The notes under the pieces were generated by a model. That model had not been told where the DNA came from and ran no database searches. It saw only the letters and a list, made by a program, of their open reading frames with translations. Shown here in pieces: positions 12,779 to 22,559 of a DNA stretch of 64,000 nucleotides. The DNA lies in NCBI GenBank assembly GCA_021292105.1, contig CM037871.1:23060057-23124056 (forward strand). The letters are read 5' to 3'. The stretch is from Anadara kagoshimensis. Taxonomy: Eukaryota > Mollusca > Bivalvia > Arcoida > Arcidae. Position 1 is the first letter of the stretch; the number at the start of each line of letters is the position of its first letter. A program made the translations under genes and the position numbers.

Positions 12779-13866
12779 TTAGTTTTCATTAAAAAGATCC
12801 ATCCAAGATTTCCAGTATTTCTCAAAGATTTTCCATTTACAATTTTTGAACATGAGATATTTCTCAATATAGAACTGTTCTTTTAAATAATTCTGCAAGT
12901 TTAAAATATTGACTTCTTTACACTGGGTTTTCATTTTGAAAATGAAGTATTTGGTGTGGAGTATTATAATATTTGTTACTCTGTTTGCATTAAAAAGTGT
13001 GGTTTTTCCAAACAAAATAGAGAAGAAATCAAGATCAAGGTTGATATTTATTTTGTTTTTTATCCAATTTTGTAAGTCTTGCCATAAGATTTGTATACCG
13101 GTAGATGGACAGTAAAAACATATGCTCAATAGATTCTTTAACATTTTCACAATTTCTACAATTAATATCAGACAGTAGATTTCTTTTTGTTAGGCAAGAA
13201 TTTGTTTCAATAATTCTATAGAGAATTTTAAATGGAAACCAACGTAGTCTAGTGTTTTGTGAAATGTTGAAGGGTAATTTATAAATAATTGACCATTGGT
13301 GTTTTGAAAAAGAAATACCTTGGTCTTTCCATCTTAATTGGCTAGTGTGTGATAGTCTTATTTGTTGTAAAAACTTGATAAACATCACTGCATCCTTTTG
13401 GAGATTTTAGTAAAATACTAAGATATTTAGGAATATGACAAAATGGATGTCTTGTTTGAGTATCATGATAGTTAAATTGATAATTTTTTAGATAACTTTT
13501 TATTGAAGCTATTAAACTGTTAAACTCTAGAAAATGTGTATTTATGTTGAAACTATTTGAAAATGCTTCATAATTATAAAGTACGTACTTCTTCAGTATT
13601 AAATAAGTCAGCTATAATTCTAATGCCATTTTTATAATAGTGTGATAACTGGATGATTTTTGTATGTTAAGTATGAATGATTTTAGAATGAATGATTTTT
13701 GGAATGAATGGATGAGTTTAGTATGAATGATTTTTGGAATGAATGGCCTTAACATGTCCTCCTTTAATGTTAGATTTTTAAGTAGTTTGTTGCTGAATTT
13801 TAAAGTTAAAATGTTTATCATCAGCCATGACATTAATGGGGTCATTATTTAAAGAGTTAAAGGAGT
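12779..13866 (-). pseudogene. LINE ORF2 C-terminal fragment (copy B)
   Basis: Read on the minus strand across several frames this is the C-terminal third of an L1-like ORF2 protein. Visible pieces are HYYKNGIRIIADLF (13590-13650), YNYEAF and FNINTHFLEFNSLIASIKSY, then QLRWKDQGIS, KLPFNISQNTRLRWFPFKIL and a zinc-knuckle-like CRNCENVKESIEHMF near 13130-13170. In that motif the expected final Cys is replaced by Ser. At least two frameshifts break it. The segment 13680-13745 is a local duplication built on GAATGATTTTTGGAATGAAT. It overlaps in content with the end of the ORF2 copy at 15075-15485 but differs in sequence, so it is a separate, 5'-truncated copy. Confidence 0.75.
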
Positions 13867-13869
13867 AAC

Positions 13870-15065
13870 AGTTATTATTATTCAGATTTTAAATGTTTTA
13901 TTGTACTGACGGCAATAGTGTCATATTATTTACTATGTCTATGTCACGTTGACTTCTAAACGTAAACAAAGATCGATTTTATTATGTTTACTTCATAATC
14001 ACAAAGTTTTGTATTTGCTGAAGTACTTACATTAATGTAGTTTCATTGTGTTGCAAATATTGCTAACTGGAAAGACTTTTGTTGGTGCTTAAGCAATTTT
14101 TTTATTACTGTTGTTAAACACATGTTTACAGTTGCCGCCATTGTTGATCGGTGACCTTACAAGCGAGTACTTCCGGTTTACTGTCAGATTTTTCGTCTGC
14201 ATAAGTCCAGAGTTTATAAATTTGTAAAATCGAGTAAAAATCAGAATTTATGTAATAAGATGATTAAGTCATAATTTTTGGATAGAAATTGTATTTATAT
14301 GTTTATCATTCCGTACAAGTCCGTTTTCATGTATTTATAGCAATATTAATAAGTTACAGAACATTTTCTGTGACCCCTGTTACAACCCCAGTACAATCCC
14401 TGTTTCAACCCCTGTTTCAGATCCCAGTTTCCAGTATCAAACCCCTGTTTCACTGAAGTTGTCATAGTAACTGACTGGAGTATAAAAAGGAACACGGATT
14501 TGAAACTGGGCTCTTTGTCTTCAGAACAACCAGACACTACACATTATTTTGATTTTACTAGTTTAGGTACTTATTTTATTTTTGAGCCTATTTAATTTTA
14601 GAGAATATTTTTGGTTTAAAAGAGTATTTAAATAATTATCTATTTGACTAAAATTCCAGACAATTTTCTGGAAACCTGTCAAATTAAATCATATTGAAAT
14701 TCATTTTTATAAGGGAAATATGGACAATGTCAGATTTGACACATTTGTTATTTTAGGGTTATTTTAGGAGTCAAAAAGGGAAATTCTAATATTTAAACTT
14801 AACCTACGTATTGAAGAATCTCTTGAAATATATCTACAGTATTTTGGCACATTTAGATAAATTTTCTAAATCTATACCAGAGTACTGAACTATTTATTTC
14901 TTTAAAATATTATTAAGTTGGTTTAGTCAGTGTGAACTTTGGGTCTTTAATAACCAGTAATATTTATCTGATACAAATTGTTCTAATTTATTTGTGAATT
15001 AATGTGAAGCTGTATCTTATGCTGATTATTTATTTGTGATATTGGTTATTTAATAAATCGTTTAA
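13870..15065. other. LTR-like insertion (possible solo LTR)
   Basis: This ~1.2-kb block separates two LINE fragments and has no coding potential. On the plus strand it contains four CCCTGTTTCA-like motifs (14380-14455), a TATA box GTATAAAAAGG at about 14478 with a plausible start some 30 bp later, and an AATAAA near the right edge (about 15052). That is the layout of a retroelement LTR. TG...CA ends with a target duplication could not be fixed, so the class is uncertain. Confidence 0.35.
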
Positions 15066-15069
15066 ACAG

Positions 15070-18000
15070 TCAAATTATATGAATCCATTATTTGTTTTAT
15101 TTAAGTATGTAACATAAACCACTTGGTCGTTACAATAGTTATTGTAGTAAATAGTGTGGTTTTTCACTTTTATGTCTTTGTTATACCAAATCTCTGTAGA
15201 TAAAATATCATTTGCACTTTTTGGAGAAAAATTATTGCAGTAGTCATAGAATGACTTAAAAACATCTCTCCAGAAATTATTTTTTATAATTTCTGTTAAA
15301 TTCATAATGTATTCAGATCCCAATTTAAAAAGGTTTTCCAGTTTACATTTACATGTATACAACAAAAGCTTATACCATTTTGAATTTGTAACAAAAAGTC
15401 TTCTGATCCAGGATACCTTCAAAGATTTCATAAATAAAAAGACATTTGTCATTTTCACCCCACCATTTTCATAACTCTGGATCATGATATCTCTTTTAAC
15501 CCTGTCTATATTTGACTGCCATACAAATTAAAAAAATATGGTGTTAAGAGTGTTTACAAATGTTTCTGGAGGATTAGGCAAACACGGGAGTAAATAAGTT
15601 AATTTTGATATAATTAAGGATTTAAGAATTGTAATTCTTCCCAAGACTGTAAGATTTCTTCTACTCCAAGATTTTAACATTTTTTTTTTATTTCTATAAG
15701 TTGCTTATTAAAATTTAATGATTCCATTTCATTGATGCTGACTGAAAAAGTAATACCTAAGAGTGTAAACTTATGTGCACCCCAATATAATTTCCATCTT
15801 GAATGATGATAGACATCTTTTGAAAACTTCTTACTACCAATCCAAATAACATGTGTTTTTGAGAAATTAATTTTTAGTCCTGATATCTTTGCATAATATT
15901 CCAGAACATCAAGTGCTGCATGTAAAGATTTGGCAGATCCATCTAGAATAAGTGACGTATCATCAGTATATTGTGATATATTGTACATTTCATTATCAAT
16001 ACAGATACCTTTTATATTCTTATTGTTTCTAATATAAATACCTAGAATTTCTGCACATAGAAGAAAGATGTAAGGACTCAGGGGATCTCCTTGTCTACAA
16101 CCTCTATTTAGAGTAAAGAATTTTGATAGAAAACCACTTTGTGTGACTGAAGATGTAATGTTATTATAGAAAGTACTTATCCAGTGTTTTATGGAGTTGC
16201 CAAAGTTAAAAAAATCTAATACTTGTGAGATAAATTTCCAAGAGATTGAGTCAAAAGCTTTTTCAAAGTCAATAAGAAGTAGCATACCTGGTATGTTATT
16301 ATTATCTGTATAATTCATTATATCATAAATCAAACGAATATTTTCCCCAATATATCTACCTTTTATAAACCCTGTTTGATCAGGATGGATAAGAGTATCT
16401 AAAACTGTTTTAATTCTCTCTGCTATACAGCCTGATGCAATTTTATATGAAGTACTTATTGGTCGCCAGTTTTTTAAATATTGTTTAGGTTTATCTCCCT
16501 TTGGAATACAATTTATAATACCCCTTTTTTGTGTAACTGATAATTCACCATGTGTGTAACCATAGTTTATTGATCTAACTAAAAAAATACCTAAATCTTT
16601 CCAGAAAAATTTGTAATATTCGGTAGTATAGCCATCAGATCCAGGACTTTTATTATTTTTCATTTTTTTTAGGTATGACAAAGCTTCCTCACATGTTAAT
16701 TCTCCATTTAAACTTTCTGACTGTTCATTATTCAGTTTTGTGACATTATATTTATCAATACTACTTAACCAGTCATTACATGAATCTTCTGAATTGCATG
16801 AGTAAAAATTAGGGTAAAAAAGTTCAATCTCAGATAGGATTTCAAATTGTTCAACGATAATGTTGCAATCCCCTTTATCAATTTTCGGAATTGTCTTGTT
16901 TGTGAAATTTCTATTTTCTAAATTGCAGAAATATCTTGATGGTTTTTCTCCTTCATCAATCCAGTTTGCCTTAGATCGCAGTATATGACCTCTCATTTTT
17001 TCTTCTCTTAGTTTTTTTAGTTCATTTTTTTGCTTTCCAATAACTCAGGATTTGGTAAGAAGTCTTGTTTTTCTAAGAAATCTATTTCATTTATCAAAAG
17101 TTCAATTGATGAGTTAGTATTTTTTTTTAATAAACGAAGAGTAGGAAATAGTTTTTCCTCTTATCTCCATTAGTAGTGTTTCAAAAAAAATGTTGATCAT
17201 TTATTAAAAATTTTAAGTCCGAATTGGAGATTTGATCAATATTGTCTAAATTATACACAGGCAGAGCATATTGTTGTTTTACTTTTTTAATGACAGTTTT
17301 TATAGTTTCAACATAGACTTTATCTTTGAGTAGGGAGTTATTCATTTTCCAAAGACCTTTTCCACGAACAAAGTCATTTAATTTTACTGATAAAACTACT
17401 GTAGAATGATCTGTCCTATACCCTAATTCAATATTACATTGTTTGATACTGGGCATAAAATTTGTAGAAACCAAGAAGAAATCAAGACGGGATTGTTTTT
17501 GGGGGTCTTTTTCCTCCAAGTATAACACTTTAGATTTGGATAAAACTCTCTAAATGGATCGGTAAGTGAAAATTCCTCTATTATATCTCTAACTTTAATG
17601 GTAGCCTTAGGATTATTTTGATGCTTATAATTAAAAGTGTCAAGTTCTTGATTGAGTACTAGATTAAAGTCACCACAAATAATGTATGTTTGGTCTTCAA
17701 ATATGTTAAGGATATTATGTATTTCATCATAAAATCTTGGGTTATCCTCATTTGGACCATAAATATTAATTAGGGACAAAGGCTTATCATTAATTGTTAA
17801 TTTCAAAGCTAGCATATTTCCAGATTGATCTTTTTTTGTTTCTAAAACTTTATATGCAAAGTCATTTCTGAATAGGATGGCTACACCACGGGAATTTGAT
17901 TTAAATGAATTAAAGTAACAGTCAAAGCCCCACTGAGTCCTTACATAGTTCTCTATTTCAGTTACAAAGTGTGTATCTTGCAGACAACATATGTTGTATT

Positions 18001-18115
18001 TTTTATAATGTAAATGATTAAAAACATCCCTGCGTTTATGACCATCACCCAAGCCTTGACAATTAATAGTGGCAATTGTTAATTCACCCATGTTTTTTAA
18101 TTTTAGCACAATCTA
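15070..18115 (-). pseudogene. L1-like LINE ORF2 (endonuclease + reverse transcriptase), broken
   Basis: The N-terminal apurinic-endonuclease-like domain lies at 17423-18109: TINCQGLGDG, LQDTHF, INIYGPN and GDFNLVLN are visible, and RLDFFLVS and TDHSTV continue in a shifted frame at 17181-17528. The reverse transcriptase lies at 15674-16996 (440 codons), with SPGSDG, DFEKAFDS (about residues 243-250), GCRQGDPLSP (299-308) and YTDD (343-346) in place of the usual F/Y-A-D-D. The C-terminal part at 15075-15485 contains WIRRLF and FWRDVFKSFYDY. Frameshifts near 17500, 17050-17180 and 15500-15670 make it non-functional. It would nick target DNA and copy the element RNA. It is 3' incomplete, ending next to the LTR-like block. 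Confidence 0.9.
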
Positions 18116-19023
18116 ATATATACATTAATATGACCGTGTCAACTCTATTTACAAAAAACACACAACACAAAAACACATGGGGACAAGACATATAGAACAT
18201 ATAAACAATGGACCAACGTGGCCGACTTGACTGGTTTGTGAGGTAATAGTTACCTGACCACATTTCAGACTAAGGACTCTAGATGTTTTACTATTTCGGA
18301 CAAAATCTATAAGAATACTAACATAACTGTCGTACAAACCTCAACATTTTAAGTTTTCAAATATAAAAAACAAAACAGCAAATGAAACGAATCGGAAAAA
18401 ATCCGGTATCGTCACGATAAATCCTGACCTGGCGAAAGCTTAACACCAAGCTAACATATAAGAGTCGAGAGCTCTGCCACGGAGCCAAGACATAAATAGC
18501 TAGTGAACGAGAGTTAGAAATTAACCAAATCTGCACTAATTAGTTTGTTAGCATAGTGTCAAACCTTCGACCGGTCTGTACTGTCTCAAATGAATGGAGC
18601 ATTTAATTTGGTAAATAAGTTTCCAGGCATTTCTTTTAACCACATGCTTAAATGATTTGCTTAAGAGAACAGTGCCTACAAAAATGCTTTCTTTTGGCCA
18701 ACTAAAAAGTTTATATGGTGTGGATACGAGGTAGGGATAAAAATATAAACATATAACGTAATTACAACACGAGACATAGAATTTTTTTCATCATATTCTG
18801 TAAACGTATTTATTTTCACGTGTATTAATTTTCGAGCTATAAGATCCCAAGTTTTTCCAACATGCACTATAACACAGTAAGCACCATAATTCTTTCGCTC
18901 TGCATTAATTTTCGCACAAAACCACATGGCCGAGGAACAAGCGAAAATTAGTACGTCGCGAAAAACAAATACGTTCACAGTATATAGTCTCATAATTACA
19001 ATATAACAGAATATCATATATAG
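18116..19023. other. LINE ORF1-ORF2 spacer with an embedded palindromic MITE-like repeat
   Basis: No convincing gene. Between about 18795 and 18985 there is a short palindromic repeat: CTGTAAACGTATTTATTTTC on the left is matched in reverse complement by AAACAAATACGTTCACAG on the right, with GCGAAAATTAAT-type motifs inside. A minus-strand open frame over it (18676-19017) is a product of the repeat. The rest is probably LINE spacer. Confidence 0.5.
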
Positions 19024-19996
19024 TCACGTTTTCAATAAACATATAAATGTCATCAACTGTAAGGAGTCAGTATTATTTTTATTAAGGACCAGTTTTTCGA
19101 CGATTTTTTCCATCAAACTGAATCTTTTCGGACCAATATGGTTACCACTAAACCAACGGGTAATTACAAATGCGGCGTTTGCAATGTCATTTGTCTCAAG
19201 GAATTTTAACAATTTCCGACCAGTTCCGAACTCTCCGTCATCTTGGTATCCTTTCTGAATGTTTCCCGCGCTATCCACGTACCTATAAACTAATATATTA
19301 TGGTGAGCATCAGTATGACCAGGAGTAGTGACGACTTTTTTGTACACTTTTCTAACGTCATTCAATGATCCCACTTTTGCGGCGTTTCCGATAAATTTGT
19401 TTCCGGCTTCGACAACAGTGTCGCTGGTGGTTAGGGAGATTTTATTTAGTTTTTCAGTTTCTTTTTGATCTTGTGTCAGGATATCCTCCGCTTTCGGAGT
19501 AGAGACTTTGTCTCTGTATTGTGAATTGTCTGGAAACAAAAGTTTCTCGCCCACTACACGTGTCTTAATATTTTGTTCATGATATGATTTATTTATTTCA
19601 AATAATTGTTTTCTGCGTTCAACTATTTCTGTAGGCGACTGTGGGGTGATATTAAAAGGCAGTTCAGTACGTGCATCTCTTTTCTCCTTTTGCGCTTTCA
19701 AAATTTCGGCTTTTTTCTCTAAATTTACTAATTTGCCTGTTATTGTTCTGGGTTTACCATCTTTTCTTAGTGTCGGACTATTGCGGTGAATACGTACAAA
19801 TTCAACATCAACATTAAGATGGTGTTTTATTGCTGCGGGGACACTTAACATCAAATTCTCACCCTTATTCTCAACAAAATTATGGATTAAAATATTGTCA
19901 CGCATTGACCTCCCTTTTAAGTTCAATATTTCTTTATTTTGTTCCGTTACTTTTCTGTCAAGCTTAATTACCACACCTTTAAGGAGTTCTACGTCT
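19024..19996 (-). CDS. LINE ORF1 protein with C-terminal IMPACT/UPF0029 domain (5' truncated)
   Basis: An open frame of at least 316 codons that runs unbroken to the insertion edge, so its start is lost; the first shown codon is GTG at 19974. Order: coiled coil (about residues 1-20), L1 ORF1 RRM-like domain (about 24-100, SMRDNILIHNF, FVRIHRNSP), ORF1 C-terminal domain (about 103-155), then an extra domain at about 183-298. The extra part shows NKFIGNAAKV, AHHNILVYRY, DDGEFGTGRKLL and FVITRWFSGNHIGPKRF. These match the core of the IMPACT/YigZ (UPF0029) family, namely AtHNIyAYR, DDGE-GtGrlLL and VVVsRWyGG-LGP-RF. L1 ORF1 proteins bind element RNA; IMPACT proteins regulate GCN2 in translation control. 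The fused domain may link the element RNP to ribosomes or stress signalling, which is inference. Unlike ORF2 it has no frameshift. Confidence 0.85.
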
Positions 19997-20008
19997 TTTA
20001 TACAAAAG
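19997..20008. repeat. Target-site duplication (right) of the LINE insertion
   Basis: The same 12 bp as at 12027-12038, lying between the ORF1 5' edge and the resumed 145-bp monomer. Confidence 0.8.
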
Positions 20009-21202
20009 TTAATAGTTTTCGAGATAATTAACCATTTTGGTATTGATTTGCATCTGTGACCTTGACCTTTGAACCCATGACCTTAATCTATATATCAAAG
20101 TGATCGTTAAATTAATTCCTACCATATTCTAATACACATGTCTATACAAAAAGTAAATAGTTTTCTAGATAAATAACCATTTCGGTATTCTTTCGCATCT
20201 GTGACCTTGACCTTTGAACCCATGACCTTTATCGATATATCAAAATTATCATTGTGCCATTACCTACAATATTCTAATATGTATGCCTATACAAAAAGTT
20301 AATAGTTTTGCAGATAATCAACTATAACGGTAATAGTTGTGCATCCTTGACCTTGACCTTTGAACTCATGACCTTGATCTATGTATCAAAATGATCGTCA
20401 TGTCAATACCTACAATTAACTGAAAATCCCATGCCATTATCATCTAAAATGTTTAAAAAATAGCATTTTTTATCAAAGGTCAAAAACAGGGACATGACCT
20501 TGACTTTTGACCTTGACATCTTTTGGAAGAAAATAGCAAGACAAGATCAACAGTGAAAACTCCATACAATTATCTTCAGCCGTTATTGAGTTATAACAAT
20601 AAATGTCTCATTTTCAGAATTACATAATTTTACGCAAAAAAAAGCATTTTTTAACAAAGGTCAAAAACAGGGACATGACCTTGACTTTTGACCTTGACAT
20701 CTTTTGGAAGATAATAGCAAGACAAGATCAACAGTGAAAACTCCATACAATTATCTTCAGCCGTTATTGAGTTATAACAATAAATGTCTCATTTTCAAAA
20801 TTACATAATTTTACGCAAAAAACGCGTAACCTATTTTTCGTTCAAATTTCATGAAAAACACAATTTTAATGTTCACAGGTATGCTGAATCTAAATATCCA
20901 ATCAAAATTTGCCTGCACCTTTTGGTTTCAGAGAAGAAGATTTTTTTGTCTTTTTGCTATTTTTAGTAACAGTGGCCATCTTATTGGGCGTGGCCAAACT
21001 CCGAACACAACTTTAAAAGGCTGTTACCCAGACATGATAATCGCCAAGTTTCATCAAATTTGGCCCAGTAGTTTTGGAGGAGAAGAATAAAATGTAAAGT
21101 TTACACACGACGGACGACGAACGACGAACGACGCACGACGCACGACGGACGGTGATAGATTGCAATAGCTCGTCTGAGCCTTTGGCTCAGGTGAGCTAAA
21201 AA
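20009..21202 (+). repeat. 145-bp-array repeat element, copy D, 3' half (type II tail)
   Basis: Monomers resume in phase with the left half, then a different (type II) tail follows. It has an internal direct duplication of about 195 bp: AAAAACAGGGACATGACCTT occurs near 20483 and again near 20662. The tail continues with GTGGCCATCTTATTGGGCGT, a GACGGACGACGAACGACG simple stretch (21109-21150), and the end GAGCCTTTGGCTCAGGTGAG plus CTAAAAA. Confidence 0.88.
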
Positions 21203-21546
21203 TATTAGGATGATTTGAATATGACACCCCCACCTCATCTTAGATCTTTGCTCAAAATGGTGACAAATCCACAAAAAATTCAAATTATAAATTTAAACTT
21301 ATCATGTATCTTTATAATTATATCATGATATAACCTTCTTTCTTGTAATTCAACTGCCCCGTCTTTTATTTTAGATTCTTGTTACTTTTTGAAGAGACAC
21401 AACTAAAGTATTGCTCTCATAATATACAAAGCTATACCTTTTCATATTTGAAAATTTTCTTGAAGCCAAGATATGCATCCTCTTAAAAGTGGCCATATTG
21501 ATCTCTTTACATAATTGTCAACTAATGATAAGATTCACCAGACCTT
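21203..21546. other. Spacer, nothing recognised
   Basis: AT-rich DNA between repeat element D and the left TIR of the transposon. No gene or repeat seen. Confidence 0.4.
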
Positions 21547-21879
21547 TAATAGTAGGCCATCCAAACGGGAAAAAGTGGCTTAAAATGAGTTTGATGGTAT
21601 TTTTAGTAGAATAGACTGACTATGCTTAAAGTCATCCTTCGTGTATGTGGAACATGACACGGTCGGATGCCAAGCTTGAAATTGGGTCAGCGTCTCATAA
21701 CTAGGTCAAAGGTCAAATGAGTGCAAAATCGATTGGATTTGTTAACTGAGCGTATGTATTATTGGCATATCCATTATATACAGGCATAAAATCAGATCTA
21801 AAATGTCATAAAACATGACAGATGGTAAACAAAATAGAAAGTGCCAAAATAAAAGCCATGGAATTAGGCTAAAGTCACT

Positions 21880-22052
21880 TAAGTGCAAATTTGAGCTATT
21901 TTTTTGCTATTTTGGCATTGATGATGAACATACGAGGTGATACCTTGAATGCATCTTTTGGTGCTAATGCTCTTCAGTTCCGTCATCAGGTGGATCCTCC
22001 TTCCTCAGATCCTTTGATCAGACTCAACCCGAAACTGAAGTGGCTTTCTCAC
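21880..22052 (+). pseudogene. Possible central fragment of the nuclease/CXC transposon protein
   Basis: The frame reads SYFFAILALMMNIRGDTLNA and then FRHQVDPPSSDPLIRLNPKL. It can be laid over the central segment of the family (pattern LFSRLYxxCQxRxGDLDxFFxHExQxxPPSLSxxGxLRxGTKSDLL), which precedes the EEADTR nuclease region. It stops at the MITE at 22056 and seems to resume in frame after it (LDGTDVIF). Similarity is weak, so this is tentative. Confidence 0.35.
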
Positions 22053-22055
22053 TTA

Positions 22056-22547
22056 GGTCTCATTAAACACTTCGCCCTTTCCCATAGGGTCCCGTGTTAA
22101 ATTACCCAACTTTGTGACGCCATTGTGAGTTTCTGTACGTAATATGTACATTAAATTATGCACCATTTGAAAGGGAATTAAAAACACTTCAATAATCAAT
22201 TGTAAAAACGGTACCATTACCGTTGATTTTTTTCGCTAGATGGGATTATATGCATACCACATAAAAAACACGTATTCATGGCTTGTGTTTATTGGAACCT
22301 TAGCCGGATGCTGTCCACCTATTTACTTCCGCTTATACAAGTGTATCTTACGCAATTTCTCAATTTTTTAATTACACAGTTATTCTGTGTATCTTCTACT
22401 TTCCAATGATATATTGTTTATCCCAATAACATTTGTGTACCCGATTTTTTCAGCCATACCCCTTTTATTAGTATTTTAATGTCTAAGAGGTACTATTTGG
22501 AACAGGGCCAATTGACCTTTTGTAACCTGGAAGTGTTTAATGAGACC
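22056..22547. mobile_element. MITE with 18-bp TIRs and TTA duplication (PIF/Harbinger-like)
   Basis: GGTCTCATTAAACACTTC at 22056-22073 is exactly inverted at 22530-22547. TTA flanks both sides (22053-22055 and 22548-22550). The 492-bp interior has no coding potential. The 3-bp TWA target duplication is typical of PIF/Harbinger MITEs. It interrupts the gene remnant of transposon 1. Confidence 0.85.
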
Positions 22548-22559
22548 TTAGATGGTACT

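Larger units (their letters stand above)
12039..19996 (-). mobile_element. L1-like LINE insertion complex (~8 kb)
   Basis: It is bounded by a 12-bp target-site duplication, with 35 T at its left edge (the poly(A) tail of a minus-strand element) and the coiled-coil start of ORF1 at its right edge. Reading on the minus strand it contains ORF1 (19024-19996), a ~0.9-kb spacer, a broken ORF2 with endonuclease and reverse transcriptase (about 15070-18115), an LTR-like insertion (about 13870-15065), and a second LINE 3' fragment (12779-13866), then microsatellites and poly(A). The ORF2 end and the second fragment cover the same protein region with different sequence, so at least two LINE copies are present inside the flanking duplication. 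Confidence 0.8.

Noticed and set aside
18676..19017. 113-codon minus-strand frame between ORF1 and ORF2
   Set aside because: It runs through a palindromic GCGAAAATTAAT-type repeat and has no family motif.
11331..21202. Firm Helitron assignment of the AACAAGAGG...GAGCTAAAAA elements
   Set aside because: Central tandem arrays and a terminal palindrome (GGCCCATGGGCC) are suggestive, but the CTRR end, the hairpin spacing and any Rep/helicase partner are not visible here.
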